A DNA stretch of 64,000 nucleotides from Rhizobium sullae (GTDB lineage: Bacteria; Pseudomonadota; Alphaproteobacteria; Rhizobiales; Rhizobiaceae): positions 1 through 64,000 of the forward strand of contig NZ_CP104143.1 in the NCBI RefSeq assembly GCF_025200715.1, written 5' to 3'. The notes beneath the pieces are model-generated. The model searched no databases. It was not told where the DNA came from and worked only from the letters and a program-made list of their open reading frames with translations. Shown piece by piece: positions 38,573 through 48,470 of the stretch (within the stretch, counting starts at the first letter, position 1; each line of letters starts with the position of its first letter). The position numbers and the translations under genes are program-made.

Positions 38573-40855
38573 ATGCCTGATATCGAAAAGAAGCCGCGGC
38601 CGGTGACGTCCGTTACCGACAATGAAGCGCTTGAATTCCACGCCATGGGACGGCCCGGGAAGCTGGAAATCAACCCGACGAAGCCGATGGCGACGCAGCG
38701 CGATCTGTCGCTCGCGTATTCGCCGGGCGTCGCGGCGCCTGTGAAGGCAATCGCCGCCGATCCGGGCACTGCCTACGACTATACGACACGTGGCAATATG
38801 GTAGCCGTCATCTCCAATGGCACGGCGATTCTCGGTCTCGGCAATCTGGGCGCCTTGGCATCCAAGCCGGTCATGGAAGGCAAATCCGTCCTTTTCAAGC
38901 GTTTTGCCGATGTCGATTCCATCGACCTCGAAGTCGACACGGAAAACGTCGACGAGTTCATCAACTGCGTGCGGTTTCTGGGGCCTTCCTTCGGCGGCAT
39001 CAATCTGGAGGACATCAAGGCGCCCGACTGCTTCATCATCGAGCAGCGCCTGCGCGAGCTGATGGATATTCCGGTCTTTCACGACGACCAGCACGGCACG
39101 GCGATCATTGCAACGGCCGGCCTCATCAACGCCCTGGAGTTGACGGGACGTGACCTGAAGACGACGAAACTCGTCTGCAACGGCGCAGGAGCTGCGGCAA
39201 TCGCCTGTGTCGAACTCATCAAGTCGATGGGTTTTGCGCCTGAGAACATCACCCTCGTCGACACCAAGGGTGCGATTTATCAGGGCCGCACCGAAGGCAT
39301 GAACCAGTGGAAATCGGCACACGCGGTCAAGACGAAGGCCCGCACGCTAGCGGATGCGATGAAGGGTGCCGATGTCGTGCTCGGTTTGTCGCAGAAGGGC
39401 GCCTTTTCTGAAGAAATGATCCGCTCGATGGCCGACCGGCCGATCATCTTCGCGATGGCGAATCCCGATCCGGAAATCACGCCGGAGGAAGTCGCCCGCA
39501 TCCGCGATGACGCCATCATGGCAACGGGACGGTCGGACTACCCGAACCAGGTCAACAACGTTCTCGGCTTTCCATACATCTTTCGCGGCGCACTCGACGT
39601 GCGGGCCACCACGATCAACGACGCGATGAAGATTGCCGCCGTCAAGGCGCTTGCCAATCTGGCCCGCGAGGATGTGCCGGACGACGTTGTCGCAGCCTAT
39701 CAGGGCAACCGGCCGCGCTTCGGCGCGCAGTACATCATTCCGGTACCCTTCGATCCGCGCTTGATTTCGGCAATCCCGGCGGCCGTGGCGGAAGCTGCGA
39801 TCGAAACTGGTGTCGCCCGCAAGGTGATCACCGACATGGACGGCTATCGCCGTGAGCTATCGGCAAGGCGCGATCCGATCGCCTCGACGCTTGCGAGCCT
39901 TTACGAGCGGGTGCGCCGCCGTCCGAAACGGATGGTTTTTGCCGAAGCGGAAGAAGAGCAGGTCATGCGTGCGGCAATGTCCTACGCCAACCAGCAGCTT
40001 GGCACAGCACTCCTTCTCGGCCGCGAAGACCTGATCCGTGCAACAGCGGAGCGCGCCGGCATCGATCTCAACCGGCCAGGCTTGGAGATCGTCAATGCAC
40101 GCATATCGACCCGCATCGAGGCCTACACCGACTACCTTTATGCCCGGCTGCAGCGGAAGGGTTATCTGCACCGCGACGCGCAGCGCCTAATCCATAACGA
40201 TCGGAATCATTTCGCCGCGACGATGGTGGCGCTCGGCGATGCGGACGGTATGGTAACCGGCATCACGCGCAATTATTCGACGGCGCTGGAAGATGTGCGC
40301 CGCTGCATCGATGAGAAGCCGGGCCACCGTGTTATCGGGGTGTCGCTGGTGCTTGTCCGCGGTCGCACTGTCTTTGTCGCGGATACCGCGGTGCACGATA
40401 TGCCCACAGCAGAGGAGCTGGCCGACATTGCCGAGGAAGCGGCAGGCCTTGCACGTCGCATGGGCTACCAGCCGCGCGTTGCACTGCTTGCCTATTCCAC
40501 CTTCGGCCATCCTTCGGGCGAACGTTCCGAGCGCGTTCGTGAAGCGGTGAAGATTCTTGACAAGCGCCGCGTCGATTTCGAGTACGACGGCGAAATGGCC
40601 GCCGACGTGGCGCTGAACCGCAAGGTGATGGAGCAGTACCCGTTCTGCCGCTTGTCGGCTCCCGCCAACGTGCTGGTCATGCCGGCCTTCCACTCCGCTT
40701 CAATCTCGACGAAGATGCTGCAGGAACTCGGCGGCTCGACGGTCATCGGCCCGATCCTTGTCGGCCTCGATAAAGCCGTTCAGATCACCTCGATGGGCGC
40801 CAAGGATTCCGACATTGTCAACATGGCGGCCATCGCAGCTTATTCGGCGGGGTGA
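38573..40855 (+). CDS. tme: NADP-dependent malic enzyme with phosphotransacetylase-like domain
   Basis: A 760-residue enzyme decarboxylating malate to pyruvate. Residues 1-430 are the malic enzyme part ([52 protein letters not shown]), and about 440-760 are a phosphotransacetylase-like domain ([40 protein letters not shown]). In Sinorhizobium the NADP-type gene tme lies between mutS and olsB, exactly as here, while the NAD-type dme is elsewhere; that decides the symbol. A strong terminator follows. Cofactor use is by context only. Confidence 0.9.
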   Translation: MPDIEKKPRPVTSVTDNEALEFHAMGRPGKLEINPTKPMATQRDLSLAYSPGVAAPVKAIAADPGTAYDYTTRGNMVAVISNGTAILGLGNLGALASKPVMEGKSVLFKRFADVDSIDLEVDTENVDEFINCVRFLGPSFGGINLEDIKAPDCFIIEQRLRELMDIPVFHDDQHGTAIIATAGLINALELTGRDLKTTKLVCNGAGAAAIACVELIKSMGFAPENITLVDTKGAIYQGRTEGMNQWKSAHAVKTKARTLADAMKGADVVLGLSQKGAFSEEMIRSMADRPIIFAMANPDPEITPEEVARIRDDAIMATGRSDYPNQVNNVLGFPYIFRGALDVRATTINDAMKIAAVKALANLAREDVPDDVVAAYQGNRPRFGAQYIIPVPFDPRLISAIPAAVAEAAIETGVARKVITDMDGYRRELSARRDPIASTLASLYERVRRRPKRMVFAEAEEEQVMRAAMSYANQQLGTALLLGREDLIRATAERAGIDLNRPGLEIVNARISTRIEAYTDYLYARLQRKGYLHRDAQRLIHNDRNHFAATMVALGDADGMVTGITRNYSTALEDVRRCIDEKPGHRVIGVSLVLVRGRTVFVADTAVHDMPTAEELADIAEEAAGLARRMGYQPRVALLAYSTFGHPSGERSERVREAVKILDKRRVDFEYDGEMAADVALNRKVMEQYPFCRLSAPANVLVMPAFHSASISTKMLQELGGSTVIGPILVGLDKAVQITSMGAKDSDIVNMAAIAAYSAG

Positions 40856-40865
40856 TGGCAACAAA

Positions 40866-40897
40866 AAAGCTCGCCTCGAATTTTCGGGGCGAGCTTT
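40866..40897. terminator. Bidirectional intrinsic terminator between tme and olsB
   Basis: AAAGCTCGCC and GGCGAGCTTT form a 10-bp stem with an A-run before it and a T-run after it, so it works on either strand. It lies 11 bases past the tme stop and 19 bases past the end of olsB on the other strand. Confidence 0.9.
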
Positions 40898-40915
40898 GAT
40901 TGAATTTCTGGAAAA

Positions 40916-41791
40916 TCAGCTCGCGAAGCGGCCGGCGTCGGCGCCGTAGTAATTCAGATACCGATCTGAGATGCTGGAAATTGGCAGCACGATTAGTACG
41001 TCCGTCGTGTTGAACGCATGGTCTACCACCGCCGTGGAGCCGACCATCGCGCCGAGGCGGAGATAGCCCTTGATCAGCGGTGGAAGCGCCATCAGCGCCT
41101 TCTTCGGATTAACGGCTTCCGGCGGCATCAGATCCATGCTCCGGGCCAGATCCGGCAGAGCGCCAACCGCCCATTCGTCCTTGGCGAGGACTGTGTGATG
41201 CAGGAAGGAAAGTGCCAACGCATGGCTCTCAGGGTGCACACCCGGGAAGGAAGCGCAGCCGAACATGGCGCTCATGCCATGCCTCAGGGCATAGGCCCAG
41301 TTGCCCTGCCAGAGAAGTTCCACTGTGCGCTTCGTGCGGTATTCCGGCAGCACGCAGGAGCGGCCGAGTTCCATGAAGCGCTTGTCCGGATGGCGAGCAA
41401 GAAGCTCGCCGATCGCGAATTCGGAAGCCGAGTAAAAACCGCCATTTGCCATCGCCACCTCCTGGCGCAGCAGGCGGTAAGTGCCGACGATCTGGTCTTC
41501 GCTGTCGCCTTCGATCGACCGGTCGAGAACGAGAAGGTGATCGCAGAATGCATCGTAAGCGTCGACGTCGCGTTCGCGGCGCATGGCCTCTGGCGGAAGC
41601 TGCGCCTGCATTTCCTGAACGAAAACGCGGTAACGCACATGCTGCGCAGCATCGATCTCGCGAGCAGTGCGGGCAAGGCGGGTCTCCAGGTTGCCGATGC
41701 GGCCAAGGACGTCGCCTTCCTTCGGCGCGACGGGCGCTGCAGGCCGAGAAACCTCCGCCGTTGTGTCGCGATTAAGGATGTCGATGGACAT
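40916..41791 (-). CDS. olsB: L-ornithine N(alpha)-acyltransferase (lyso-ornithine lipid synthase)
   Basis: A 291-residue GNAT-fold acyltransferase that joins a 3-hydroxyacyl chain from ACP to ornithine, the first step of ornithine-lipid synthesis. Family features are AAQHVRYRVFVQEM, DAFCDHLLVLDR, IVGTYRLLRQ and FMELGRSCVLPEYRTKRTVELLW. The next step is done by OlsA (see 24539-25336). Ornithine lipids matter under phosphate limitation and acid stress. The gene stands alone between tme and a hybrid kinase. Confidence 0.93.
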   Translation of the reverse strand: MSIDILNRDTTAEVSRPAAPVAPKEGDVLGRIGNLETRLARTAREIDAAQHVRYRVFVQEMQAQLPPEAMRRERDVDAYDAFCDHLLVLDRSIEGDSEDQIVGTYRLLRQEVAMANGGFYSASEFAIGELLARHPDKRFMELGRSCVLPEYRTKRTVELLWQGNWAYALRHGMSAMFGCASFPGVHPESHALALSFLHHTVLAKDEWAVGALPDLARSMDLMPPEAVNPKKALMALPPLIKGYLRLGAMVGSTAVVDHAFNTTDVLIVLPISSISDRYLNYYGADAGRFAS

Positions 41792-41893
41792 GATGATTCT
41801 CCCGTTGCCGGCTCATAACGCGTCATAAAACACTTCTATGCGACAGGAAAGTGACATGGACTTTACGGAAAAATGACGCTTATGTCACCCCGC

Positions 41894-44131
41894 TCAGAGC
41901 GCTTCGGCTCGGCGGGCGGAAAGGGCTGCCACGGCATGGACTTCCGTCAGTAGCCGGATCGGATCGACAGGTTTCAGCATCACGCGGTTTGCACCGGCAA
42001 GCAAGACCTGACGGCGCGACTCGTCGCGTTTGTCGGCGGTCAGAACAATGACGGGCACCGGAACGACTTGCAGCCGCCGCTCATGACCGCGCAGCCGGCC
42101 AATCATTTCAACTCCTTCGCCGCCCGGCATCGCGAGATCGCTGATGATGATGTCGGGCCGAGTGCTGCCTTCGGCAAGTGCGCAATCCAGCAAGGTCTCG
42201 AAGTCTTCGACATGCTGAACCTTGTGTCCGCCCTTCTCCAGCATGGCACGGACGAGCATCGCATTGATCGGGTCGTCTTCTCCGAGCAGGATGTTCAGCC
42301 CGCCCGGCATATTCGCTTCGGGAATGGCGGCGGTGAAGCCAGGCTGGTTGTCGTTAAGCGCATCGCGCTTTTCCATACCGCGCATGCGTCCACGCAGCAC
42401 GTCGATCAGCGATTGCTCGCGAAGGGGCCGGATAAGCCAGGCATCGAAGAGATCAAGCGGATAGGCGTTACGCTCTTCCGGATTGACGAGAAGGGTCTTG
42501 CGCAGGCCAAGCGCGGCAATTTCAACGCGGTCAGCAAGATGTTCGGTAAATTCGGCAGACATGCGGTGATCGATGATGATATCCGTCGGGCGGTGGCCCT
42601 TACCCGCAATGTTGAGAAGCGTCTCCCGGGCTTTTTCGCCGTCGGCCACCAGATGGCAATCGCCGCCGAGCGCGACGATGGTCTCGGCGATTGCGGCGCG
42701 GGCGGCACCAGCCGGAGCAAGAAGCACCACGATATTGCCGGCAAGCAGCGATTTGAAGCTGCCGCGAGCCTCTACTGGAATGGTTGCAGGAAAGCAGATC
42801 GTGAATTCGCTGCCCTTGCCCTTTTCGCTGGCGACGGTCAGCGAACCGCCGAATTCGCGCATGATGCGAGCGGAGATGGTGAGCCCGAGCCCGGTGCCGC
42901 CGCTCTTTTCCATCATGGTTCCCCCCTGCTCGAATTCGCCGAAGATCCGGGCCTGCTCTTCCGCTGTCATCCCTGGCCCGGTGTCGGTCACCGTGATCAT
43001 GAGGTCGTCTCCGCGCAAGGATACGCGGATGAAGACGCCGCCCGCCCGGGTGAACTTCACTGCATTGCCGATGACGTTAAAGAGCACTTGGCGCAGTCGT
43101 GCCGGATCGAAACTCATGAATTCCGGCACGTCGGAAGAGACCGTCGCACCGATCTCGATGCCTTTTTCGTGGGCGCGATGTGCCAGCATCTCGACGACGC
43201 TTTCCAGTAGCTGGCGCAGCGATTCGGTGCGTGGACGAAGCTGGAAGCGGCCGACCTCGATCGTCGAGAAATCGAGGAGGTCTTCGACAAGTTGGGTCAG
43301 CGCATGACCTGACTGACGGATGCCCTCGATATAGTTCTGCTGCTCCTGGGTCATTTGCGCTTGCGTAAGCAGGTGAGTCATCCCGAGGATGCCGGACAGT
43401 GGCGTTCGGATCTCGTGGCTGACGGTCGCGAGCAAGCGGGATTTTGCAGCACTGTTGTATTCGGCCTTTTGGCGCGCCTCCTCGCGCGCCTGCGCTGAAA
43501 GATGTTCGGCGGTCACGTCACGGGCGACGCTCTGCAGTAGCAGACGGCCGTTCGATGGATCGCGGGTGACGACATCATGCCAGACGAAGATGCGCTGGCC
43601 TTCCGGCGTCGAGATCTCAACATCGAAACGATATGGCTCAGCGCCAGGGCGGAAGGCGATGCCGATTTCTTCGCAAGTCTGGCCTTCCGGCTTCAGGCGG
43701 CCCGTCAGCCGGCGAAAGGTGGCATTGGCGCCGATGATCCGCCGATCGATGGTACGAGTAACCGTTATGTCGCCGAGGGCGTCATGAACATTGGCGAAAA
43801 GTTCAGCTGCATCAATTGCTTGCGGCCGATTGCCGGCCCGCTGGCGCGGCTTCACCAGCAATGCATAACCGACAAGCGCTACGGCAAGGATCGCAAGGCC
43901 GGCGGAAAGCAGCGGAGGTCCGCCCGCTTGCCCGAGTGCAAGGAGTGCGATCGCAGCAAGAAGGCCAAGGCCGCCGAGCCAGTAAAAGAGAAGGGTGCGC
44001 AGCGGATGCTTTTGCTTTGGGGCGGCTGGCGCCGGCGGCAAAACATCGTCTGCGGCCCGCGGATCATGCGGTTTGGCGGCCGCGCCGAATGCGGCGGCGA
44101 GACGTTCGTGCAATTGGGCCAGACTGTGCAT
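41894..44131 (-). CDS. Hybrid sensor histidine kinase with two receiver-like domains
   Basis: A 745-residue membrane kinase. Two helices (about residues 44-66 and 73-93) are followed by a PAS domain (110-205), a HisKA domain with the phospho-His H239 (SHEIRTPLSG), and an ATPase domain (N-box FNVIGNAVKF, DTGPGM, GTGLGL). Residues 466-580 resemble a receiver that has lost the acidic pair and has Arg568 for Lys, though D521 remains. Residues 612-735 are a complete receiver (E618-D619-D620, D665, KP near 720). The signal is unknown, and no partner regulator is encoded nearby. Confidence 0.9.
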   Translation of the reverse strand: MHSLAQLHERLAAAFGAAAKPHDPRAADDVLPPAPAAPKQKHPLRTLLFYWLGGLGLLAAIALLALGQAGGPPLLSAGLAILAVALVGYALLVKPRQRAGNRPQAIDAAELFANVHDALGDITVTRTIDRRIIGANATFRRLTGRLKPEGQTCEEIGIAFRPGAEPYRFDVEISTPEGQRIFVWHDVVTRDPSNGRLLLQSVARDVTAEHLSAQAREEARQKAEYNSAAKSRLLATVSHEIRTPLSGILGMTHLLTQAQMTQEQQNYIEGIRQSGHALTQLVEDLLDFSTIEVGRFQLRPRTESLRQLLESVVEMLAHRAHEKGIEIGATVSSDVPEFMSFDPARLRQVLFNVIGNAVKFTRAGGVFIRVSLRGDDLMITVTDTGPGMTAEEQARIFGEFEQGGTMMEKSGGTGLGLTISARIMREFGGSLTVASEKGKGSEFTICFPATIPVEARGSFKSLLAGNIVVLLAPAGAARAAIAETIVALGGDCHLVADGEKARETLLNIAGKGHRPTDIIIDHRMSAEFTEHLADRVEIAALGLRKTLLVNPEERNAYPLDLFDAWLIRPLREQSLIDVLRGRMRGMEKRDALNDNQPGFTAAIPEANMPGGLNILLGEDDPINAMLVRAMLEKGGHKVQHVEDFETLLDCALAEGSTRPDIIISDLAMPGGEGVEMIGRLRGHERRLQVVPVPVIVLTADKRDESRRQVLLAGANRVMLKPVDPIRLLTEVHAVAALSARRAEAL

Positions 44132-44186
44132 AATTGCTGGCTAACATATGCGCCGTTCCGAATGCCTTCAGGAAAAGCGTAAGATT

Positions 44187-44690
44187 TTAGCTTTCCGTCT
44201 TTTTCGGCTGCAGAAGCTCATCGAGAATGACGCAGCCGGCACCGACCGTGATGAAGCTGTCGGCGAGATTGAAGACGGCGAAGGACCAGCTTTCGGTGTG
44301 GAAGAGAATGTAGTCGATGACGTGGCCGTAGAGGAAGCGGTCGATCAGATTGCCGAGCGCACCGGCGATGATCAGCGCAAAACCGATATGCGCAATCCAA
44401 CGGTCCTTCGAGGTCCGATGCCAGAGCCAGAGAACGAAGGCCACGATAACGAGCCGCATGCCGACGATGAACCAGCCGTCCATGCCCGACAGCATCGAAA
44501 AGGCGACGCCCAGATTGTAGGTGCGGTAGAGCGCCAGCATTGGGATCACCGGCACGGCTTCCTGAAGCGGCAAATAGCGATCGACCGCGATCTTGACGAC
44601 CTGGTCGATGACGACTGCGATGAGAATGAAGATCAGGATCGGCGCCGGGCGCGAGAAGAGCGCCGGACGGTCAAGCATCTTTTCGATCAT
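44187..44690 (-). CDS. lspA: Lipoprotein signal peptidase (signal peptidase II)
   Basis: A 167-residue inner-membrane aspartic peptidase with four helices that cuts signal peptides of lipoproteins. The catalytic pair is D126 (GHVID) and D144 (FNLADSF), 18 residues apart as in the family. It overlaps the rRNA methyltransferase gene by 4 bases and ends 55 bases before the kinase gene. With lnt elsewhere in this window it serves lipoprotein maturation. Confidence 0.96.
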   Translation of the reverse strand: MIEKMLDRPALFSRPAPILIFILIAVVIDQVVKIAVDRYLPLQEAVPVIPMLALYRTYNLGVAFSMLSGMDGWFIVGMRLVIVAFVLWLWHRTSKDRWIAHIGFALIIAGALGNLIDRFLYGHVIDYILFHTESWSFAVFNLADSFITVGAGCVILDELLQPKKTES

Positions 44691-45547
44691 TTGCCCTCGG
44701 AAAGTGAAAGGAGATGGCGGCGCGCTTCGAAAAGCATCACGCCACTGGCGACGGCGAGATTGAGGGAGTCCGCGCGTCCCTGCTGCGGGATACGCGCAAG
44801 TGCATCGGCCTCCTTGGCCAGCTGATCCGGCAGGCCGGACTGCTCGTTGCCCATCAGGAGAACGACTGGCTTCTTTTTGTAATCGATCGTGCGGTAATCG
44901 ACGGAGCCTGCAAGGTGCGTGGCGACGACGGACACGCCGGCAGATTTCTTCCAGCTGATGAATTCCTCAGGCGTCGTCTTCGCGACGGGCACGGCGAAGA
45001 CGGAGCCCATCGTGGCGCGCACGGTTTCAAGGGAAAACGGGTCGGTCGTTTCCCCGACGAGGATAACTCCGGAGGCGCCTGCGGCATCCGCCGTGCGGAT
45101 GATCGTACCGAGATTGCCGGGATCGCGCACACGGTCCAGAGCAATCCAGGTCTCTCCATCCTTCGGGCGAATGTCCTTCAGCGGCTTCCAGCGGCTCTCG
45201 AAAATGCCGACCACCATCTGCGGATTGTCCCGTCGCGTGACCGAGGAAATGACCTTTTCACTGACTTCGAGAACGAGGCCGCCGGACGCAACGGTTTTTG
45301 CCGCCATCTGCTCGACCAGCGGTTTGCCCTTGGCGGCCTTGGCATAAACCAGCGTGCGGATCGTCCAGCCGAGCTCGATCGCGTCGATCACCAGTTTCAG
45401 GCCCTCCGCCATGAAGGTGCCGCTCTCCTCGCGCGACTTCTTGTTGGTCAGCGCCTTGATGTCCTTGATGATCGGATTGGCAAGCGAGGTAACCTCTTTC
45501 ACATGTCCGACCTTATGCGGGCCGTGGCCCCGATGTTCATGGCTCAT
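44687..45547 (-). CDS. SpoU/TrmH-family RNA 2'-O-methyltransferase
   Basis: A 286-residue SPOUT methyltransferase. An N-terminal substrate-binding domain ([20 protein letters not shown]...[11 protein letters not shown]) is followed by the three knot motifs: [32 protein letters not shown] and [16 protein letters not shown]. It probably methylates rRNA or tRNA; the exact site is unknown. It overlaps the next methyltransferase gene and lspA by 4 bases at each side, making one transcript. Confidence 0.9.
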   Translation of the reverse strand: MSHEHRGHGPHKVGHVKEVTSLANPIIKDIKALTNKKSREESGTFMAEGLKLVIDAIELGWTIRTLVYAKAAKGKPLVEQMAAKTVASGGLVLEVSEKVISSVTRRDNPQMVVGIFESRWKPLKDIRPKDGETWIALDRVRDPGNLGTIIRTADAAGASGVILVGETTDPFSLETVRATMGSVFAVPVAKTTPEEFISWKKSAGVSVVATHLAGSVDYRTIDYKKKPVVLLMGNEQSGLPDQLAKEADALARIPQQGRADSLNLAVASGVMLFEARRHLLSLSEGK

Positions 45548-46641
45548 TTCGGCACCCAGCGGGAGAAGAGGGAGGTCGATAGCGCGCGGCCCTTCGTCTT
45601 GCCGTCAAGGCCCGCCTCGCGAATCACGAGCTCGCCGGATTCCACTACGCCGCCTGCGCCGCGCATCGTCTCTCGCATTAATTCGTGGATCGAATAGAAG
45701 CTTGCACGGATGGAATAGGCGGTCAGCACCAGGCCGAGCGCCTGCGGTGACAGGATATCGCGGCAGACATCGAGCATCAATGGCAGGTGTTCGAAGAGAT
45801 GCCAGACCTCGCCGTTCGGGCCGCGGCCGAATTTGGGCGGATCGGTGAGGATGATGTCGTAGGTGTTGCCGCGGCGTTCCTCGCGGAGGATGAACTTCAT
45901 CGCGTCTTCGCAAATCCACCGGATCGGCAGCTTTTCCATGCGGCCAAGCGCCTGATTTTCACGCGCCCAGCCGATCGCCTTCTTGGAGGCGTCGACATGG
46001 GTGACTTCCGCGCCGGCCGCTGCCGCAACCAGCGATGCAACGCCGGTATAGCCGAAGAGGTTCAGCACCTTCAGCGGCCGCCCGGCCGCCTCGACCCGCT
46101 CCTTCATCCAGCTCCAGTGGACGATCTGCTCGGGAAAGACGCCTACGTGGCGGAAGGACGTGAAACGCCCGTAAAAATCTACGTCCAAGAGGTTCAATGG
46201 CCAGGTCTCGCCAAGCGCCTCCTTCGGAAAGCGCCAGCGGCCAGTGCCTTCCTCGTCCGTATCGCCGGTAAAGATCGCGTCGGCCTTTTCCCAGACATGG
46301 GCTGCCAGCGATGGTTGCCAGAGCGCCTGACCCTCGGGTCGGACGATGCGATAGGGGCCGTATTGTTCGAGCTTCAGGCCGTTGCCGCTGTCGATGAGGT
46401 GAAAATCGCCTGCGCCGAGGGATTCCAGAATAACAGGAACGCGCTCATGAGGACGGTCGCCGGCGCGGTTCTTCAACGGCCGCTCGCTTGCAGCAGGCGC
46501 GGCTGCCTCTCGCGCGGTCTCCCGTGCGCCTAGAGGTTTAACCGCTTTTGGCGGGCGGCTCGAGTGCTCGTCACTACGGCGATTACCAGGGGAGCCGGCA
46601 GGCTGCAGCTTATGGCCCGGCCGGCGCTCTTTCTGTCTCAA
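45544..46641 (-). CDS. Class I SAM-dependent RNA methyltransferase (RlmI/YccW-like)
   Basis: A 365-residue methyltransferase. The Rossmann SAM motif is VLNLFGYTGVASLVAAAAGAEV, and LTDPPKFGRGPNGE is the DPPxF-type catalytic loop seen in RlmI-like 23S rRNA m5C enzymes. The N-terminal 65 residues are basic and Pro/Arg-rich, with no clear domain. The substrate is not known. It is first in the run rlmI-like, trmH-like, lspA. Confidence 0.85.
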   Translation of the reverse strand: MRQKERRPGHKLQPAGSPGNRRSDEHSSRPPKAVKPLGARETAREAAAPAASERPLKNRAGDRPHERVPVILESLGAGDFHLIDSGNGLKLEQYGPYRIVRPEGQALWQPSLAAHVWEKADAIFTGDTDEEGTGRWRFPKEALGETWPLNLLDVDFYGRFTSFRHVGVFPEQIVHWSWMKERVEAAGRPLKVLNLFGYTGVASLVAAAAGAEVTHVDASKKAIGWARENQALGRMEKLPIRWICEDAMKFILREERRGNTYDIILTDPPKFGRGPNGEVWHLFEHLPLMLDVCRDILSPQALGLVLTAYSIRASFYSIHELMRETMRGAGGVVESGELVIREAGLDGKTKGRALSTSLFSRWVPK

Positions 46642-46756
46642 CGTGTTTTCCGCGTCTTAAGTTTGATGGAGCCCGTGCAAATAGCATTCCCCTGCCACCT
46701 TGGCAAAGTGCTTTCCGGCTGTGATAGTTTGGAGAAATGGAACGGGAGGGTTTCGT

Positions 46757-47209
46757 ATGGACATGACTGGCGAGGAACGTATCAATGCACCGCGCGATGC
46801 GGTGTGGACAGCCTTGAATGATCCAGAAGTCTTGAAGCGATGCATCCCCGGCTGTCAAAGCCTGGAGATGAAGTCGCCAACCGAGCTTGCGGCGGTCGTC
46901 AAGGTCAAGATCGGCCCCGTTTCGGCGACTTTCAACGGTGAGGTGACACTGACAAATGTCAACGCGCCTGAGAGCTACACGATCTCGGGCGAGGGAAAGG
47001 GCGGCGTAGCAGGCTTTGCCAAGGGCGGGGCCGACGTCACCTTGACGGCGGAAGGTGCCGAGACAGTGCTGCAATATGCGGTCAAAGCACAGGTCGGCGG
47101 CAAGCTTGCCCAGCTTGGAGCGCGGCTGGTGGATTCGACCTCGCAAAAGCTTGCGCAGCAGTTCTTCTCGGATTTCAATACGGTCGTCAGCGAAAAGGCT
47201 GCGCAATAG
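46757..47209 (+). CDS. CoxG-like SRPBCC protein
   Basis: A 150-residue protein of the carbon monoxide dehydrogenase subunit G group: MDMTGEERINAPRDAVWTALNDPEVLKRCIPGCQSLEM (in parts) starts the fold, and KIGPVSATFNGEVTL is also typical. CoxG proteins anchor or mature molybdenum hydroxylases, but no such enzyme is encoded here, so the partner is unknown. The start at 46757 has GGGAGGG upstream. It is divergent from the methyltransferase run. Confidence 0.87.
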   Translation: MDMTGEERINAPRDAVWTALNDPEVLKRCIPGCQSLEMKSPTELAAVVKVKIGPVSATFNGEVTLTNVNAPESYTISGEGKGGVAGFAKGGADVTLTAEGAETVLQYAVKAQVGGKLAQLGARLVDSTSQKLAQQFFSDFNTVVSEKAAQ

Positions 47210-47255
47210 CGGCTCCAGGCTTGGCACGGTCTTCGGCCTATTCTAAGTCGCATCT

Positions 47256-47690
47256 ATGAAATACACAGTCAGAAATTCGCGCCCTTCAGACAACGGGCAG
47301 CTCAGCGATATCTATCTCAACGTGCGCAGGCAGACCTTTACTTGGGTCGATCCCGGCAAATTTCGCCATGAGGATTTCCTCGCGCATTCGCAGGGTGAAA
47401 TTGTCTGGGTCGCCGAAGCGCCGGAGGGCGAGATTGCCGGCTTCATGACACTCTGGCCCGCGGATGATTTCATCCACATGCTCTACATTCGCAAGGAATG
47501 GCAGGGGGAGGGTGTCGGTACCGCGCTGCTGAAGGCTTTGCCGGGGTGGCCGCGTCGTAGATACCGGTTGAAGTGTTTGATCAACAACAGAAGCGCCAAG
47601 ACATTCTATGCCGGCCGCGGCTTTGTGGTCACTGGCAATGGCACGTCCGCCGAAGGCGACTACGAGGAACTGAGCTTCATTCCTGCCTGA
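47256..47690 (+). CDS. GNAT-family N-acetyltransferase
   Basis: A 144-residue GNAT protein. The acyl-CoA site is LYIRKEWQGEGVGTALLKAL, and the last strand is NNRSAKTFYAGRGFVVTGNG. The substrate is unknown. It follows the CoxG-like gene by 46 bases on the same strand. Confidence 0.87.
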   Translation: MKYTVRNSRPSDNGQLSDIYLNVRRQTFTWVDPGKFRHEDFLAHSQGEIVWVAEAPEGEIAGFMTLWPADDFIHMLYIRKEWQGEGVGTALLKALPGWPRRRYRLKCLINNRSAKTFYAGRGFVVTGNGTSAEGDYEELSFIPA

Positions 47691-47697
47691 TGGTCGA

Positions 47698-48030
47698 TCA
47701 GCGGGAGGGCAATTGGCCGGCGATCTCCTCCGCGCGGCTCTTGTGCCGATCCGCCTCGCTCTGCCAGCGAACGGCTTCTTTCGCCTCGACTTTCGCGCGC
47801 TTGCGGTGTTTGCTCTGGGCGAACCATGTGGCGGCCGAGCCTATCAGCATGCCGATAATCAACGCGATGAAGATGAACACGAAGAAAGGCGCAGAAAGCG
47901 CAAGAACCTGATCGTCGGGCCGGAAGGGGTTGAATGCCAGCGTCACGCTCTGCCGGTTAGCAACACAGAAGACGATGAGAATGATGCCGAGCGGCAGCAA
48001 AATCAAAAGGTTGATGATCTTCTTCGCCAT
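47698..48030 (-). CDS. LapA-domain (DUF1049) small membrane protein
   Basis: A 110-residue protein with two helices (IINLLILLPLGIILIVFCVA and APFFVFIFIALIIGMLIGSAA) and a basic, helical C-tail, as in the LapA/DUF1049 family. In E. coli the family acts with LapB in control of LPS assembly; no such role is shown here. It is downstream of ihfB on the minus strand. Confidence 0.82.
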   Translation of the reverse strand: MAKKIINLLILLPLGIILIVFCVANRQSVTLAFNPFRPDDQVLALSAPFFVFIFIALIIGMLIGSAATWFAQSKHRKRAKVEAKEAVRWQSEADRHKSRAEEIAGQLPSR

Positions 48031-48141
48031 CCATGGCCTCCACGCGTGGTCGCGCCGCTTCGATGCGGCGCATGACTGCTCAGCAGAATAGAAAGGTGCG
48101 CGCGAAGTTCAAGCGCGGTTTCGACGCGGTCCGGATGAAGC

Positions 48142-48441
48142 TCAATCGTCGTGGTTGGGCTGGCCGGGGTTCAGCCGCTCGCGCAACTCCTTGCCGGTCT
48201 TGAAGAAGGGCACCCACTTTTCTTCGACGAAGACGGTGTCGCCGGTACGCGGATTGCGGCCGGAGCGCGAAGGGCGGTTCTTGACAGAAAATGCACCGAA
48301 GCCGCGAAGCTCGACACGGTTGCCCGCTGCGAGCGCATCGGTGATCTCGTCGAGGACCGCGTTGACGATATTCTCGACATCCCGGTGATAAAGATGCGGG
48401 TTGCGCGCGGCAACGATCTGCACCAATTCCGACTTGATCAC
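48142..48441 (-). CDS. ihfB: Integration host factor subunit beta
   Basis: A 99-residue DNA-bending protein of the HU/IHF family. [29 protein letters not shown] (in parts) and the beta-arm [20 protein letters not shown] with the DNA-intercalating Pro are typical of the beta subunit. Its alpha partner is not encoded in the window. It sits 29 bases after sppA on the same strand. Confidence 0.95.
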   Translation of the reverse strand: MIKSELVQIVAARNPHLYHRDVENIVNAVLDEITDALAAGNRVELRGFGAFSVKNRPSRSGRNPRTGDTVFVEEKWVPFFKTGKELRERLNPGQPNHDD

Positions 48442-48470
48442 GGTCGCCCCCTTAAATTATTGATTTCTTA

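Noticed and set aside
38462..39322. Open extension of the mutS frame by 287 codons upstream
   Set aside because: It is antisense to the malic enzyme gene, has Arg/Asp/His-rich shadow composition, and the GTG at 38461 gives the normal MutS N-terminus.
42068..43210. 380-codon plus-strand frame opposite the hybrid kinase
   Set aside because: Shadow frame without recognisable domains.
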